The notes below the pieces were generated by a model. The model saw only the letters and a list, made by a program, of their open reading frames with translations, was not told the DNA's origin and searched no databases. A program made the translations under genes and the position numbers. Source: Chamaecrista fasciculata (lineage: Eukaryota > Streptophyta > Magnoliopsida > Fabales > Fabaceae). Taken from it: 64,000 nucleotides of DNA. The stretch is taken from assembly GCA_003254925.1 (NCBI GenBank), contig QANZ01046137.1:1-64000 (forward strand), given 5' to 3'. Within the stretch, counting starts at the first letter, position 1; every line of letters begins with the position of its first letter. Shown here one piece after another: positions 1-11,405 of the stretch.

Positions 1-866
1 TTTATATTGTGGTAGTTGATGTAAATAGGTTTGAAAAATTAGGAATATAGATAAGTATCCTAATTTGCATTAATTAAACTTCAGAAATTATTCAATTAAC
101 TTCTTTTTCAAAATTAATTTACTTTCGTTTTTTTAAATTGTTTTTGCTGACATGGCATCACACGAGAATCCCAGAACTCAGCTTTATAGTTATATATAGA
201 TATAGATAAGCTTTCTCTCTATCTCTTGTGCGATGTATGTAAATTTAAATTATTTTATCATTAAAACAATATTAAATTATGAGACAATGTGAAATATAAT
301 TTTTGAATAAATTATTTTAATTGTAAATTTCTTGAAATCGTGTCTCATAAACACAATTTTAGAACTGTTATTGAAATCGTGTCTGTGATCGGTTGATTAG
401 CTAAAGCTTATCCAAAATCTTAAAGAGCATACGCGAGACCCATTTAGAAAAATTAAAAAAAGATTGAGTATCGAGATATATAATTTATTTTAGTGTATTA
501 TAAAAATAAAAAAAACCTAAATTTGAAATGGTATCCAAGATACACATTCAAAAGTTCTCTAACTACTATTTATTTATGACAGGTCTTTTATCATATCATC
601 CTTATTACAAAAATCTTTTGGGCTTCTGTTAATTTCCACTCAGCATTTAAAACAGACCTTTTGTTCGGTAAATATTTCAAAATCCTTTCTCAAAAGACTC
701 AATTCAATCCAACTGCAGCAAGGTGAACAACAACACTAGTATGCCTCACACTCTCGACTCTTCCCCAGATCTACCTGATTCTATTACCATTTCATAGTTC
801 GAGATTTCCGAGAAACAGATTCTGTGTTTGTATGTATGCTTGAAATTAACCCTCATTCGCTGATCT
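1..866 (+). promoter_or_regulatory. Upstream region and probable 5' UTR of the WRAP73 gene
   Basis: This AT-rich stretch contains no long reading frame. The last 150 bases or so are less AT-rich and probably include the transcription start and the 5' UTR. Just before the gene's start codon there is a three-codon upstream reading frame (832-843). A second upstream ATG at 836 opens a frame that overlaps the main start. I could not place a TATA box with confidence. Confidence 0.4.
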
Positions 867-3800
867 ATGGAGTTCACAGAGTCTTACAAACAAACAGGGC
901 CCTGTTGTTTCTCACCCAACGCTCGCTATATAGCCGTAGCCGTCGATTATCGCCTCGTGATTCGTGATACTCTGTCTTTTAAGGTAGTTTTTTCGCTCCT
1001 TCTTTGACACTGTTTCATGGGTTGTCTGTAAACTAAATGTGTGGATGCAATGCAAATGCTGATATTGCGATATGAAGATCTTAGATGGAGTTTGATAGTG
1101 GCGCCGATTACTATTTCTTTGAATGTTTCTCCGATAAAATCAGAAAAATTGGCCTGCTAAATGACTGTAATTCTACTTCGAGTTTGGCGCTCAAGCATTT
1201 TGGGTTTGGGAGTTGAGTTTGGAAAGTTCCATTTATGGTCGATCTAGTTCATGCCTTATTTTAGAATATTGTAATAAAATAATCATTTATAGAAAGGGAA
1301 GATACCGTTTTCTATATCTCTTATTTTTGGATATTAAGGGATTATAGATAAGCAAATTTTGATTGTCTATTTGTTCTTCTGACATGTGTATTAAGAAATT
1401 GTTCGACGAAGTCTGTGGGTCACAACTTCTAAAGCCATAGCTTTTGAACTTGAATAGAAACTAGATGAAAGTCACTGTAATGGTATCTATAATAAGTTCA
1501 AGTAATGGTAGGTACATGACTACATGTAGTTAAGCTGTAAATTTCATTGTGTATAAAAAAAAATGCATATGGCCGTTTGAGGCATCCATTTGTAAATTTA
1601 ATTTGTGGGCATTACTGTCATGCATAATTTCCAATCTCCATTCTTATGACATATGTATTGAGAAATTGTTCAACGAAGCCTGTGCTGTGGATCACAACTT
1701 CTAAAGTAAGAACAAATTTCAATGTAAGTTCAAGTAGGTCGACCATTACTGGAAACTAGATGAAAATCACTCTAATAGTATCTGTAAGTTCAAGTAATGG
1801 TAGGTACATGACTACATGTAGTTAAGCTGTAAATTTCAATGTGTATGAAAAAAAAAATGCATATTGCCGTTTGAGGCATCCATTTGTAAATTTAATTTGT
1901 GGGCATTTCTGTCATGCATAATTTCCAATTGAATTATAGATTAAGCTGCTTCTTTGGATTAACTGCACCTGGAATTTTAAAACTAATGTATTCCTCATGC
2001 AGGTTGTGCAGTTGTTCTCCTGCTTAGACAAAATTAGCTATATTGAATGGGCCCTCGATTCTGAATATATTCTTTGTGGTCTGTATAAAAGGTCAATGAT
2101 ACAGGCTTGGTCGCTGACCCAGCCTGAATGGACATGCAAGATAGATGAAGGTCCTGCTGGTATTGCTTATGCTAGGTGGAGCCCAGATAGCCGCCACATA
2201 CTCACTACATCAGATTTTCAGTTGCAGCTAACAGTTTGGTCATTGGTAAACACAGCTTGTGTCCATGTGCAGTGGCCAAAGCATGCTTCTAAGGGAGTTT
2301 CTTTCACTCGAGATGGAAAATTTGCTGCTATATGCACAAGGCGTGATTGTAAGGACTACATTAATCTGTTGTCTTGTCACTCATGGGAAATAATGGGCAT
2401 TTTTGCAGTTGACACTCTTGACTTGGCTGATGTTGAATGGTCTCCTGATGATAGTGCTATAGTAATTTGGGACTCTCCACTTGAGTACAAGGTAAAATCC
2501 ATTTCATCTTCCTCTCTTAACCATGTGATTTGGGAAATTTTGTAGTTGACACTCTTGACTTGGTCACTTGTCCTTCATCAACGAGTCTTGACAATTTTTC
2601 TTTTATCAAGATTTTGGTTCATCCTTAATTGAAATTTTTTCTTTATCAAGGTTCTGATTCGTCCTTAATTGATGAAACCTTGACATTTTTCTTTATCAAG
2701 ATTCTGATTTGTCCTTAATTGACAAATTTAGTGAACCAGTGTTTTCGTCCTTCATTGACGAACCCATTAGCCTCTTCCAGTGGTTCTTCATAGACAACTA
2801 CTCTATGGCTACTGTGTCCATCAAAACCAAGGATTCAAAGAGGACCCAAATCCGGTCTAGAAGAATTGTGAATTGCAGAATGTTCGGACCTCTTCTAAAT
2901 TTGAAGGATGAAACTATCTTAAATGGTCTTAGTTTGTCTAGGCATATCTCAAAGGCCGAGGGAGACTTGATCACTTGCTTGGAACAAGACCAACAAAGGA
3001 TTCACTAGCATTCAATGTTTGAGAATTGTATAAACAAGCTGAGAATGCAAAGTTTCTATTCTTAGCTTGAAGGGGGGTGTTGAGAACTTTAAATTATTTA
3101 GTTATTCTGTTAAGGGTGGTTTTCTGTTATTAGTTAAATTTAGTTATTTAGTTATGTAGTTATGGTAGTTAATTGGTTCTTCCCTAGGTTTCCTTCCTAT
3201 AAATACCTCTCTATGTACTTTTATGAAATAATAAGCATTATTCAATTTTCTACTCTTTCTCAACATGAAGAAACTCAGTCATCGTCATTAATTATAGGTT
3301 CTAATCTATTCCCCTGATGGAAGGTGCCTTCTCAAATATCAGCCGTATGAAAGTGGATTGGGAGTTAAAAGTGTTTCATGGTCTCCTTGTGGACAGTTTC
3401 TGGCAGTTGGTAGTTATGATCAAATGTTGCGGGTCCTGAATCATCTAACTTGGAAGACATTTGCTGAATTGTTGCACCCATCTACAGTCCGTGGTCCTTG
3501 TTATACTGCAGTTTTCAAGGTAGTCCTTTTATTAATGTTTTCAAGTTGTAGATGTTGGGGTTTAATGGGAATTTGTTAACCTTTTTCCTGAAATTGCAGG
3601 AGGTAGATGAGCCATTGCAACTTGATATGTCTGAATTGTGCTTAAGTGATGATTTTTCCCATGGAAATGATGGTAAGTGTAATTACTTTAGTAGCCAACA
3701 TACTTTTTTCCTAATAAGTTATGTAACATCCTGTTGACTATCCTAATTATTGTTAGTTGTATATTAGTTGCACTTAACATTTAAGATGGGAGGAAGTAGT

Positions 3801-6800
3801 TAGGTAGTTAGAGGTTGAGAGTTGAAACTTTAAATTTAACTGAGTGCATATATATGATTTAAGTATCATTGAAATATATGACAGAAATATTCATCATATT
3901 TCTACATGACATTAGAGCACAAGATTCCTTGAAGTGAGCATTTTCCCTCTTTTGCAACACTAGGGTTCTTATAGGTTGAACGGGGTCGAGTTTTTCCTCC
4001 TCCCTTCATTATTCAAAACTTGGATGCCAAGTTTCCTCCCTCCCTAGCTGTCACCACCACCATAGGACAGTTGCCCACTGCCAGATCGACCAAACATTGA
4101 AGTCCAGTTGCCAAATTCCAGCCCACGCACTGTCACACGCCGTTCAAAATTTTCTGAACAGCAAGCGTCCATTTGACATTACGCCGATTTCAGAGCTTCT
4201 GTTTGTCTCACTGCAGGAATATTGGGAAAGCCCACCATCCTGCTGGCCAAAACCCGAAGTCCGGTTGCCATTCGTCATTGCACGTGCTCCACGCACCGGC
4301 CACTGTTTTCTGAGTTCATATATTTTCTGCAATTTTGAAGCTAGTTTCTACATTTTTTCTGCTTTTTTCTCTATATTTCTTAATTTCCACTCTTTTCTGT
4401 TATGAGTGACATCAAAAACAACATTTCCCTCTCTTCCAATGAAACTCGACATCTTTATCATCTCCTTACCAAGCTTGACACCTGATAGAACCCATTGACT
4501 TTATTTATGAATTAATAATAACAAAACAGACCACCAGAATCTAGAGGCAAATTACAAACATAAAACACACATGTAAACACAAAGAAACACTCAAGACCTC
4601 ACAAAGACAATAAAAACAGTGTGCCTAGCTTTTGAGAGGCTAGACTCTCAACCAAACCTTGGCTTTCGAGAGTAATGTGTATTTGTCAAACTCCAGCCAC
4701 CATTCTCCCAATTTGTCAAACTCCAGCCACCACTAAAATGTTTATTTGTCAAACATAGATCTCCCTTTATTATTTTATTTCTCTTAATCTCTTTATTATT
4801 TAATTTATATTTCTTTTATTGAGGGCCCATCAACACCTCTATGGGTAGCACCTCTAATTATGTGCACTCAGATATGGCTTCTAATGCTCGATTTCTCCCT
4901 TGGATTATTGATTTTGGTGCAAATAGACACATATTTTGATCCTCTAAAGATTTTTCCAACTACTCTTCATGTTCTAAAGGGGAAAATGATTGTATTGTCG
5001 ATGGATCATCGATACTTTTTGTTGTGGTACTGGCTCTAAAAACTTGTATACTTGATAATTGATATTACTTTGTCATCTATGTTTCATGTTCCTAAGTGTC
5101 CTCTTATTCTTGTTTGTTAGTTCCATCACCAAAAACCTAAATTGTAAAGTTGTTTTCTACCTTGACTATTGTGTCTTTAAGGATCTTCACACAAGGAGGA
5201 GGATTGATAGTGGTAGGTTGCATGATGACTTGTATGTGATGGATACAGTTTGAGAACCAAGTCAAGCCTACCTTAGAGTTAGTAAGGATGCCTGTCAAGA
5301 GATTATTAGTCGCACAGACGGTTAGGACATACATCGCTTGTTGTGTTACAAAACCTCTTTCCTTAATTATTCACAAACCTTTGTGTTGAAAAATCTGTTT
5401 TGTGATGCTTGCATGGTAATCAAGATCGAGATCTTAGATCGTAAGATCGTGTAAAATCGAGATCTTGATAAGGTCCACCTTGTCAGATCGCACATAGGAT
5501 CGAAAATGACTGAGACCGTAGTGGAATCGCGATTTTTTGGGTAGGATCATAGGATCGCAAGATCTTAGAGATCTTGGTCAAATTTTGAATTTCTTTCTTT
5601 TTCTTTGCATTTTGACATTTTCTTAAGAGAAAACATACTATTTAGTCCTTGAATATACACCGAGTCTAGTAAGAAGTCCCTGAATAATCAAAATACACAA
5701 TTTGATCCTTAAAATATATCAATTATCAACTATTTGGTCCCTAAATTTAAACTAATTTTATACTTTTTGGTGCCAGAATTTATACTTAATTAATATTATT
5801 TGGTCCCTAAATTTTAATTAACTTTATACTTTTTGGTCCTGAATTTGTATCAAATTTATACTATTTGGTCCCTAAATTGTTACCTTTTGGTCCCTCAATT
5901 TGACCCAATGACCAAACCGTTGACAATTGTAATAATTCAAGGACTGATTAGTTAACACGATAAAAATTTAGGGATCAAATAATAGGTATTTTTTTTAATA
6001 TTACTAAAAAATTAATGTTATTACATATATATAATTTTTTTAAAAAGAAAACTAGGATCTTACGATCCTCGATCCGATCTTCCGATTCGATCTGTCCTGT
6101 GCCCCTTCTGATCCTTAGCAAGATCCCGATCTTGATTACCTTGGATGCTTGTGATTTTTCCAAACACAATAGAGCCTCTTATCCTTTGAGTAATAAGAAA
6201 AATTCAATTCCTTTTGTAACTATACATTTTGATATCTGGGGTCCTATTCAAACAGTTTCTTTATCTGGTTATCGGTGGTTATGTCTCGGTTGAAGAAGCT
6301 ATTGGAATAGGAATTTAAAATCAATGATCTTGGTAAATTGTAGTATTTCTTGGGCATTGAGGTTGTTTGATCAGAAAAAGGAATCTCTATTTCTCAAAGA
6401 AAGTATATTTTGGATCTCTTGATTGAAACTAGCATGATATGGTGTAAACTAGTAGAACTCCATATTGAGAGTAATCATAAACTTCAATTGGGTGTTGAAG
6501 AATCAGTTTAGTCAACCAATTCATTCATGATCCTCAAGAATCCCATATGTAGGCTGTTTTTTTGCGTATTGCTGTATCTAAAATCTAGCCCAGGGAAATG
6601 ATTATTTTTCTCCAAACATGGTCACCTTCAGATAGAAGCTTTTAAAGATGCAGATAGGGTTGGATCATTAGATGACAAAAAATCTACTTTTGGAGTAGAT
6701 TTTGGTTGCTAGGTTGAGTGCAGAAGTAGAATATAGAGCTATGGCACAAGGAGCTTGTGAACTTCTTTGGGTACAAAAACTATTAGTTGAAGGGGGCCTA

Positions 6801-9800
6801 TTGGAAAGGGAAAGTTTTTCTTGTTTTGTGACAATAAGTCTGCCATTAGTATTGCCCATAATCCTTTCCAGTATGATCGCACAAAGCTCATTGAAATTGA
6901 CACACATTTTATTAAGGAGAAGGTTACTAGTTGTATCGTCAGCTTGTTATGTGGCGTCAAGTAAACAACTTGTTGATGCTTTTACTAAAGGCCTTAGCAA
7001 ACAAATGTTGCACACACTGGTTTGCAAGTTGAGCATGTGTGACATCTTTGCACCAACTTGAGGGGGAGTGTTGACTATCTTCATTATTGTTAGTTGTATA
7101 TTAGTTGTACCTCACATTTGTGAGGGTAGTAGGTAGTTAGAGGTCGAGAGTTGAAACTTTAAATTCAACTGAGTGTATATATATGACTGTAAGCGTTGTT
7201 GAAATATATGACTGTAAGCATTGTTGAAATATATGACAGCGAAATATAACTCATCATATTTCTACAATCCCATAATTTATGAGTCATTTCTTACAGTAAT
7301 GTAAGTTATATAACTTCCCATACCATTCAGTAAAATCTTACCAGTGAACACATTTCTCTGAAGGATGAGGTTGAAAATCCACTTAAATTTAAGAATAGCT
7401 CCAAACTTTTTAGTTTATGTTTAGTGCAAGGCTGAGAACTTAATTTATTTCCTTTATCATAAAAATATGAATGACATAGGAGTTTATTTCCTCTATAAAC
7501 TTTAAGGAGCTTGTTACTACTGAATAGGATGATCACTTGAAAAATTAAATTTAGATATCAAAATGAAAATCTATTCCTGGGTAATCTCTAAATAAGTAAA
7601 TAGCTTATCCTTTCATGATTAATTATTTCTGGCATGATGTCAAAGTGTCAAGATCACAGGGTGAGAAGGATCTTTGCATCATTTCTCAAATTTAATTAAA
7701 TTTTAATACAAGGTATGGCAGGCTTCTGCTTGCTTCATGCTTCGAAACAGAAAAGAATTTTCATATGCGGAGACATGTTTAGATATGGACCATTTCTGAG
7801 CCTTCTTTTAAGTCCTAGCTGCTTAAGCTTTGGGGATGATTTGTTTCGTAATAGTCTGCTGCTCTTCTATTGCATTCCTGGTTTTTGTCCGCAAATTGCA
7901 GTAATTTAGCTAATCAGGAATTCACTCTGGTATAACTTTTTTCCTATGGTAAACTTTGTATATGTAAGGAAAATAATTTCATGTCCTAACACTCATCCTT
8001 GGCTCTCTCTTTGAAAGGGTTAGGTTCTTTTCTATGTTAAATTGTGTGTTTTAGCCAATAGAGTTAGACTTTTCAGTGTATGAAATTTGGAACCTGGATA
8101 TAAAATTTATTTTATTTTTCTTTTTGGTTAAATAAATTAAAATAGAATAAACAATTGAACTTGCAAATTGGTATTATATCATCCTTTCTTTCTCGTGCAA
8201 AAGTTGTTATCATTCCAATGGCTTTTTGTTTTTGGGGTCTAATAATTTGTTTTTTGTTTTAAATTTTGTTTTCCAAGGAAATGCTTCAGAAGCACCCTTC
8301 AAAGTCAGGTATGAAGTCATGGAAGTGCCTTTAAATTTACCATTCCAGAAGCCTCCTGCAGACAAACCAAATCCCAAACAAGGAATTGGTAAGCTGTGTT
8401 TTACTTTTCCAATGTCATTTGTTGATTTTTAGTAAAATATAAAAATATAGAATGAGAGAGTAGGATGTGAGAAACACTTTTCTTGATTGTTTTTTATTTC
8501 TGAATGTCATAGGGTAGAACATAGTCTATTCTAGGAAATACAATTAATATAATTGATTCTCAAATCTCTAATATTTAGGCTAATCTCAGGGTCAACACTT
8601 GAATGCAGATTGATTTACATAATCAAATCTGATTCTTAACATCATTGATTACAAGCTTCCTTATTATATAGATTTATTGTCACATAGGAAGCTGGGAAAA
8701 TAATTGAGGTAATCCTAAACAAGGGATTGGTTGGACATGCTTTAAATTTCCAATGCCACAAATTATGAGCTTCCTTGATAAATAATCTATTATCACTTTT
8801 CAAATGCCACAAGTGACCAGATTACTTTTTACATAGATTAATGATCAAATACAAAGGTGGAGAAATAATTGAGGCTACTATTGATATGGTCAAAAGGATT
8901 AAAGAGACTAATAATTCATTTTTTATTCAAAATAAAAATCACTTTAGGGTCCTTTAACCTCATTTTTTGTGCAATATTATGGAAAAAGTTTATCATCTAA
9001 TGTTGATGTTGTTTTTCGGGTCTTCATGATGGTTGGGTTGCCTAAGTAGTAGCTTTTCCCAGTAATTCCCGTTTGTGTCTCCTTATTGTTGAAGGATCAA
9101 AGAGAGTGTATCTGGTTAGTGGAAAATAGCCTATAAAATATAGGCTGGGTAGTCTTGAAGATTTAGTGAGGTAGTTATGCAGTTTGTGCTACTCAAGTGC
9201 AAAAGTGACCACTATATCTTTTACGTGAAGTCAAGTGCTGGTATCGTTCTCTTAGTTGTGTATGTGTATGATATTATTATTACCAGAGATGATGATTTTG
9301 GCATACTTCACTCAAGAAATGTATTTTGTTATCTTAGAGAAAATATTTTCTTGACCTATTAGCGAAAACGGGAAAGTTAGGAGCTAAGCCTTGCAATGCA
9401 CCAATGACCCCAAGTTTGCAACTCTTGAAGGATGATAGTAAACTATTTGGAGACCCTAAGAAGTATAGTAGATTAGTTGGGAAATTAAATTGTCTTACAT
9501 TTGCTTGCCCTGGCATTGCTTATTCTGTTAGCATTGTTAGCTAGTTTATGTACTGCCCAACTGTCAAGTCAAGCCAAGGAACCTTTGGAACAAATTATTG
9601 GTTATCTAAAAGGTGCCCCGAGATGTGGCTTGTTGTATGGAAAAATGGGTGCTCTAATATTGAGTGTTTCTCTTATGCAAATTGGTTAGGGTCCAAGGCG
9701 TATAGGAGATCTACAACTGGATATTGTGTGTTTGTTGGTGGAAATTTGATTTCATGGATGAGTAAGAAGCATAATGTAGTCTCTTGTTGAAATGCAAAGT

Positions 9801-10562
9801 CTAAGTATCAGGCTATGGCTCGGACAGGTGAGGTTGTGTGAATACAACACTTGTTAGAAGAAGTTGGATCTCTTAGTTGTAGTGTGATAAGATTGAGAAG
9901 TTAATTTCTACAACATATGTCAAGACCGGAGATTAGTTAGGACTTCGGAGATATTTTCACTAAAGCCTTAAATAGGGTGAAGGTTGATTGCTTTCGGAAC
10001 AAATTGGGTATGATGAATATCTATGCTCCAACATGCGGGGGAATGTTATGAGTTATATTCGTGTTGTACATAATTAATGTCAGATAGGGCTGAGTAGGTC
10101 TTGACTCATAGGAATAACCCTAGGGATTTAGATTTTAATACAGGTTTAACCATTCATGTATAAATATGTACTTTTGTCTCTTTTGTTGCAGGTCTTTTGT
10201 CTTGGAGCAATGACAGCCAATATATTTGTACCCGTAATGATAGCATGCCTACCACGCTATGGATATGGGATATTCGACATCTTGAGCTCGCTGCAATCCT
10301 AGTGCAGAAAGATCCTATCAAAGCAGCAGTTTGGGATCCAACATGCACGCGTCTCGTCCTTTGCACCGGAAGCGCACATTTGTACATGTGGACTCCTTCT
10401 GGTGCCTATTGTGTTCATGTTCCTCTACCACAGTTTGCAATAACTGACCTGAAATGGAATTCAGATGGAAGTTGTCTACTCCTCAAGGATAAAGAATCAT
10501 TTTGCTGTGCCGCTGTGCCCTTATTGCCGGAGGAGTCTAGCGAATACAGCTCAGAAGATTGA
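867..10562 (+). CDS. WRAP73: WD40-repeat protein WRAP73/Wdr8, six exons
   Basis: The product is a 460-aa WD40 propeller protein. Exons by splice sites and reading phase are 867-983, 2003-2491, 3298-3519, 3600-3672, 8278-8388 and 10192-10562, all with GT-AG introns. The start gives the conserved N-terminus MEFTESYKQTGPCCFSPNAR. WD-type blades are visible as YARWSPDSRHIL, VEWSPDDSAIV, VSWSPCGQFLAVGS, LSWSNDSQYI and AAVWDPTCTRLV, and the C-terminus is acidic (SSEYSSED). The length matches human WRAP73 (460 aa). In animals and fission yeast the family works at centrosomes or spindle pole bodies with an SSX2IP/Msd1 partner. In Arabidopsis the Msd1-Wdr8 complex anchors new microtubules at cortical nucleation sites and helps recruit katanin. 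The same role here is inferred from homology. Introns 1, 2, 4 and 5 carry repeats or old retroelements, and intron 4 is about 4.6 kb. The reading frame is intact across all exons. Confidence 0.93.
1381..1930. repeat. Tandem duplication of about 267 bp in WRAP73 intron 1
   Basis: The stretch from 1381 (GACATGTGTATTAAGAAATT) recurs from 1648 (GACATATGTATTGAGAAATT). The copies share about 85-90% of bases by eye, including TTGAGGCATCCATTTG and GTGGGCATT..CTGTCATGC. Both copies are non-coding and lie inside intron 1. Confidence 0.8.
2538..2760. repeat. Short interspersed repeat cluster in WRAP73 intron 2
   Basis: At 2538-2563 a 26-base stretch repeats exon 2 sequence from 2401-2426 with one mismatch. 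It is followed by three loose copies of a unit built on TTTATCAAGATTCTGATT and GTCCTTAATTGA, spaced about 60 bases apart. The origin is unknown. The cluster leads into the copia-like fragment that follows. Confidence 0.6.
2764..3265 (+). mobile_element. Copia-like retroelement 3' end with one LTR (fossil)
   Basis: A G-rich polypurine tract (3071-3077) immediately precedes an LTR of about 188 bp at 3078-3265. The LTR starts TGTTGAGAAC, ends TCTCAACA and contains a TATAAATA box. Only the 3' end of the internal region seems to remain upstream; its left border is uncertain. The element is broken, lies wholly within intron 2 of WRAP73 on the same strand as the gene, and is probably old. Confidence 0.6.
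3732..3906 (+). repeat. 5' LTR of the intron 4 copia fossil
   Basis: The 175-bp LTR starts TGTTGACTATCC and ends TTTCTACA. It is followed by ..ATTAGAGCAC.., which resembles the initiator-methionine primer site used by copia elements. Confidence 0.8.
4483..4832. mobile_element. Solo LTR inserted in the copia fossil
   Basis: A 350-bp sequence begins TGATAGAACCC and ends GGGCCCATCA. It is flanked by the perfect 5-bp direct repeat ACACC (4478-4482 and 4833-4837). No internal region remains, as expected after LTR-LTR recombination. It must be younger than its copia host. The superfamily cannot be told from the LTR alone. Confidence 0.75.
5412..6143. mobile_element. hAT-like non-autonomous element, GATC-rich family
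   Basis: The 732-bp element has inverted ends CATGGTAATCAAGATC and CAAGGTAATCAAGATC (the latter read from the right end). It is flanked by the perfect 8-bp repeat GATGCTTG (5404-5411 and 6144-6151). Eight bases is the hAT signature. Both ends are crowded with AAGATC/GATCTT motifs. It interrupts the integrase-linker region of the copia fossil and codes for nothing evident. A larger relative lies at 56859-58543. Confidence 0.8.
5624..5990. mobile_element. Palindromic MITE inside the hAT-like element
   Basis: The left arm (AGAGAAAACATACTATTTAG) and the right arm (AGGGATCAAATAATAGG..) form an inverted pair built from TTTGGTCCCTAAATT-like units. It resembles the elements at 60415-60785. The borders are approximate and I found no clean target duplication. 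Confidence 0.5.
7069..7266 (+). repeat. 3' LTR of the intron 4 copia fossil
   Basis: The 198-bp partner of the LTR at 3732 is longer because GAAATATATGACTGTAAGC is duplicated inside it. A purine tract precedes it. Confidence 0.8.
7267..8277 (+). other. Distal part of WRAP73 intron 4
   Basis: Ordinary AT-rich intron sequence lies between the copia fossil and exon 5. It ends in a T-rich tract and the acceptor CCAAG. I see no further feature. Confidence 0.6.
9160..10181 (+). mobile_element. Second copia relic in WRAP73 intron 5 (fossil)
   Basis: Translated pieces match the second half of copia pol. They include reverse transcriptase (LLKCKSDHYIFY, VVYVYDIIIT), the stretch leading to RNase H (KYSRLVGKLN..) and RNase H (RRSTTGYCVFVGG, ISWMSKK). 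A G-rich polypurine tract precedes an LTR start at 10044 (TGTTATGAGTTATATTC). The LTR runs to an uncertain end within a few bases of the exon 6 acceptor. The 5' half is absent and there are several breaks. It is a different copia lineage from the element in intron 4, judged by LTR sequence. Confidence 0.75.
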
Positions 10563-11042
10563 AATGGTAAATATAAGCAGCTTGCTTGGACTTCTTTTCT
10601 TATTCTTTTAAAGTTAAATTTGGTAGTAAAGAGTCTGTGGTTAAGATGGTACATTCTTAGCAGAAAGACTTGTACATTTTGCATTCATATATGCAAATGC
10701 AATGATTTAGATGTGTTCTTTACTGCTATGCGTTGGCCTCTTATGTACAGATCAAATTTGTACGGTTGCATGTATATACACTAGATTTCATGAAGCCTAA
10801 TTAGGAGGGCTAAAAATGCATCAAACCCCTTGAACTATAGCTTGTGTGCAAAAAAATCCCTAAACTATAAAAGGTTGCAAAACAACCCCTGAACTTTCAA
10901 ATTTATTTCATTTTTTTTAGTTTTTAAAACCTAGCTTTTTTTTTTGGTTGCCTTTCTCTTCTTTCATGCTTCCTCTGCTTCACCATCCCTTCGTTCCAAT
11001 ACATGACAAAAAATCAAAGGCCCAAAAAATTCAAATAATTTC
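10563..11042 (+). other. 3' flank of the WRAP73 gene
   Basis: This is the probable 3' UTR and downstream sequence. It includes a short TTGAACTAT / CCCTAAACTAT / CCCCTGAACTTTC stretch at 10830-10890, typical of MITE arms, but I could not find the partner arm. There is no coding potential. Confidence 0.4.
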
Positions 11043-11405
11043 GGGCCTGTTTGTTTCTTGTCTTGGAAAACAGTTTTTTGTTTTTTAAAATAAGACAAAA
11101 AAACAAAAAAATTGTCTGATAACCTATTTTTCTGTATTTGATTTTAAAAATAAAAAAGCTGAAATTTGTTTCTAAACCCCGAAATTAGAAAACAACTCAA
11201 ACCTGTTTTGGTCTCTGAAAACAAGGAATAAAAGAGGCCGTAGCATTAATGTAATTTTGTAGTTATCAAAATAGGAGCACTGATCAAGTTAACAATTTTC
11301 AAAATTAGTGTATATCAAACAGGTTTTTCTAACTTTTATTTTTGAGAAATTGTTTTTAAAAAGAAGTTTAAAAACTAATTTTAAAGACATGAATCAAACA
11401 GGCCC
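11043..11405. mobile_element. hAT-type MITE, GGGCCTGTTTG family
   Basis: The left end GGGCCTGTTTGTTTCTTGTC is matched by the right end read inversely, GGGCCTGTTTGATTCATGTC. The element is 363 bp, AT-rich inside and non-coding. An 8-bp flank match (TAATTTCG/TAAGTTTG) is only partial, so the superfamily call rests on the terminal sequence. Confidence 0.6.

Larger units (their letters stand above)
3732..7266 (+). mobile_element. Old Ty1/copia element in WRAP73 intron 4 (fossil)
   Basis: Two LTRs that start TGTTGACTATC and end TTTCTACA (3732-3906 and 7069-7266) bound a copia interior. ATCC flanks both ends, so 4 bp of the usual 5-bp target duplication is visible. Recognisable parts in order are the protease region (near 4890), GAG-pre-integrase (5170-5400, resuming at 6150), the integrase start (HFDIWGP at about 6230), and reverse transcriptase and RNase H pieces (6300-7030). 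A polypurine tract (GAGGGGGAG) precedes the 3' LTR. The interior is shorter than a full copia element and carries many breaks. The LTRs differ considerably, so the insertion is old. It runs in the same direction as the host gene. Confidence 0.85.

Noticed and set aside
2709-3008. A 99-codon frame in WRAP73 intron 2 as an alternative exon
   Set aside because: It has no similarity to the WD40 protein and leads directly into a polypurine tract and LTR, so it belongs to retroelement sequence.
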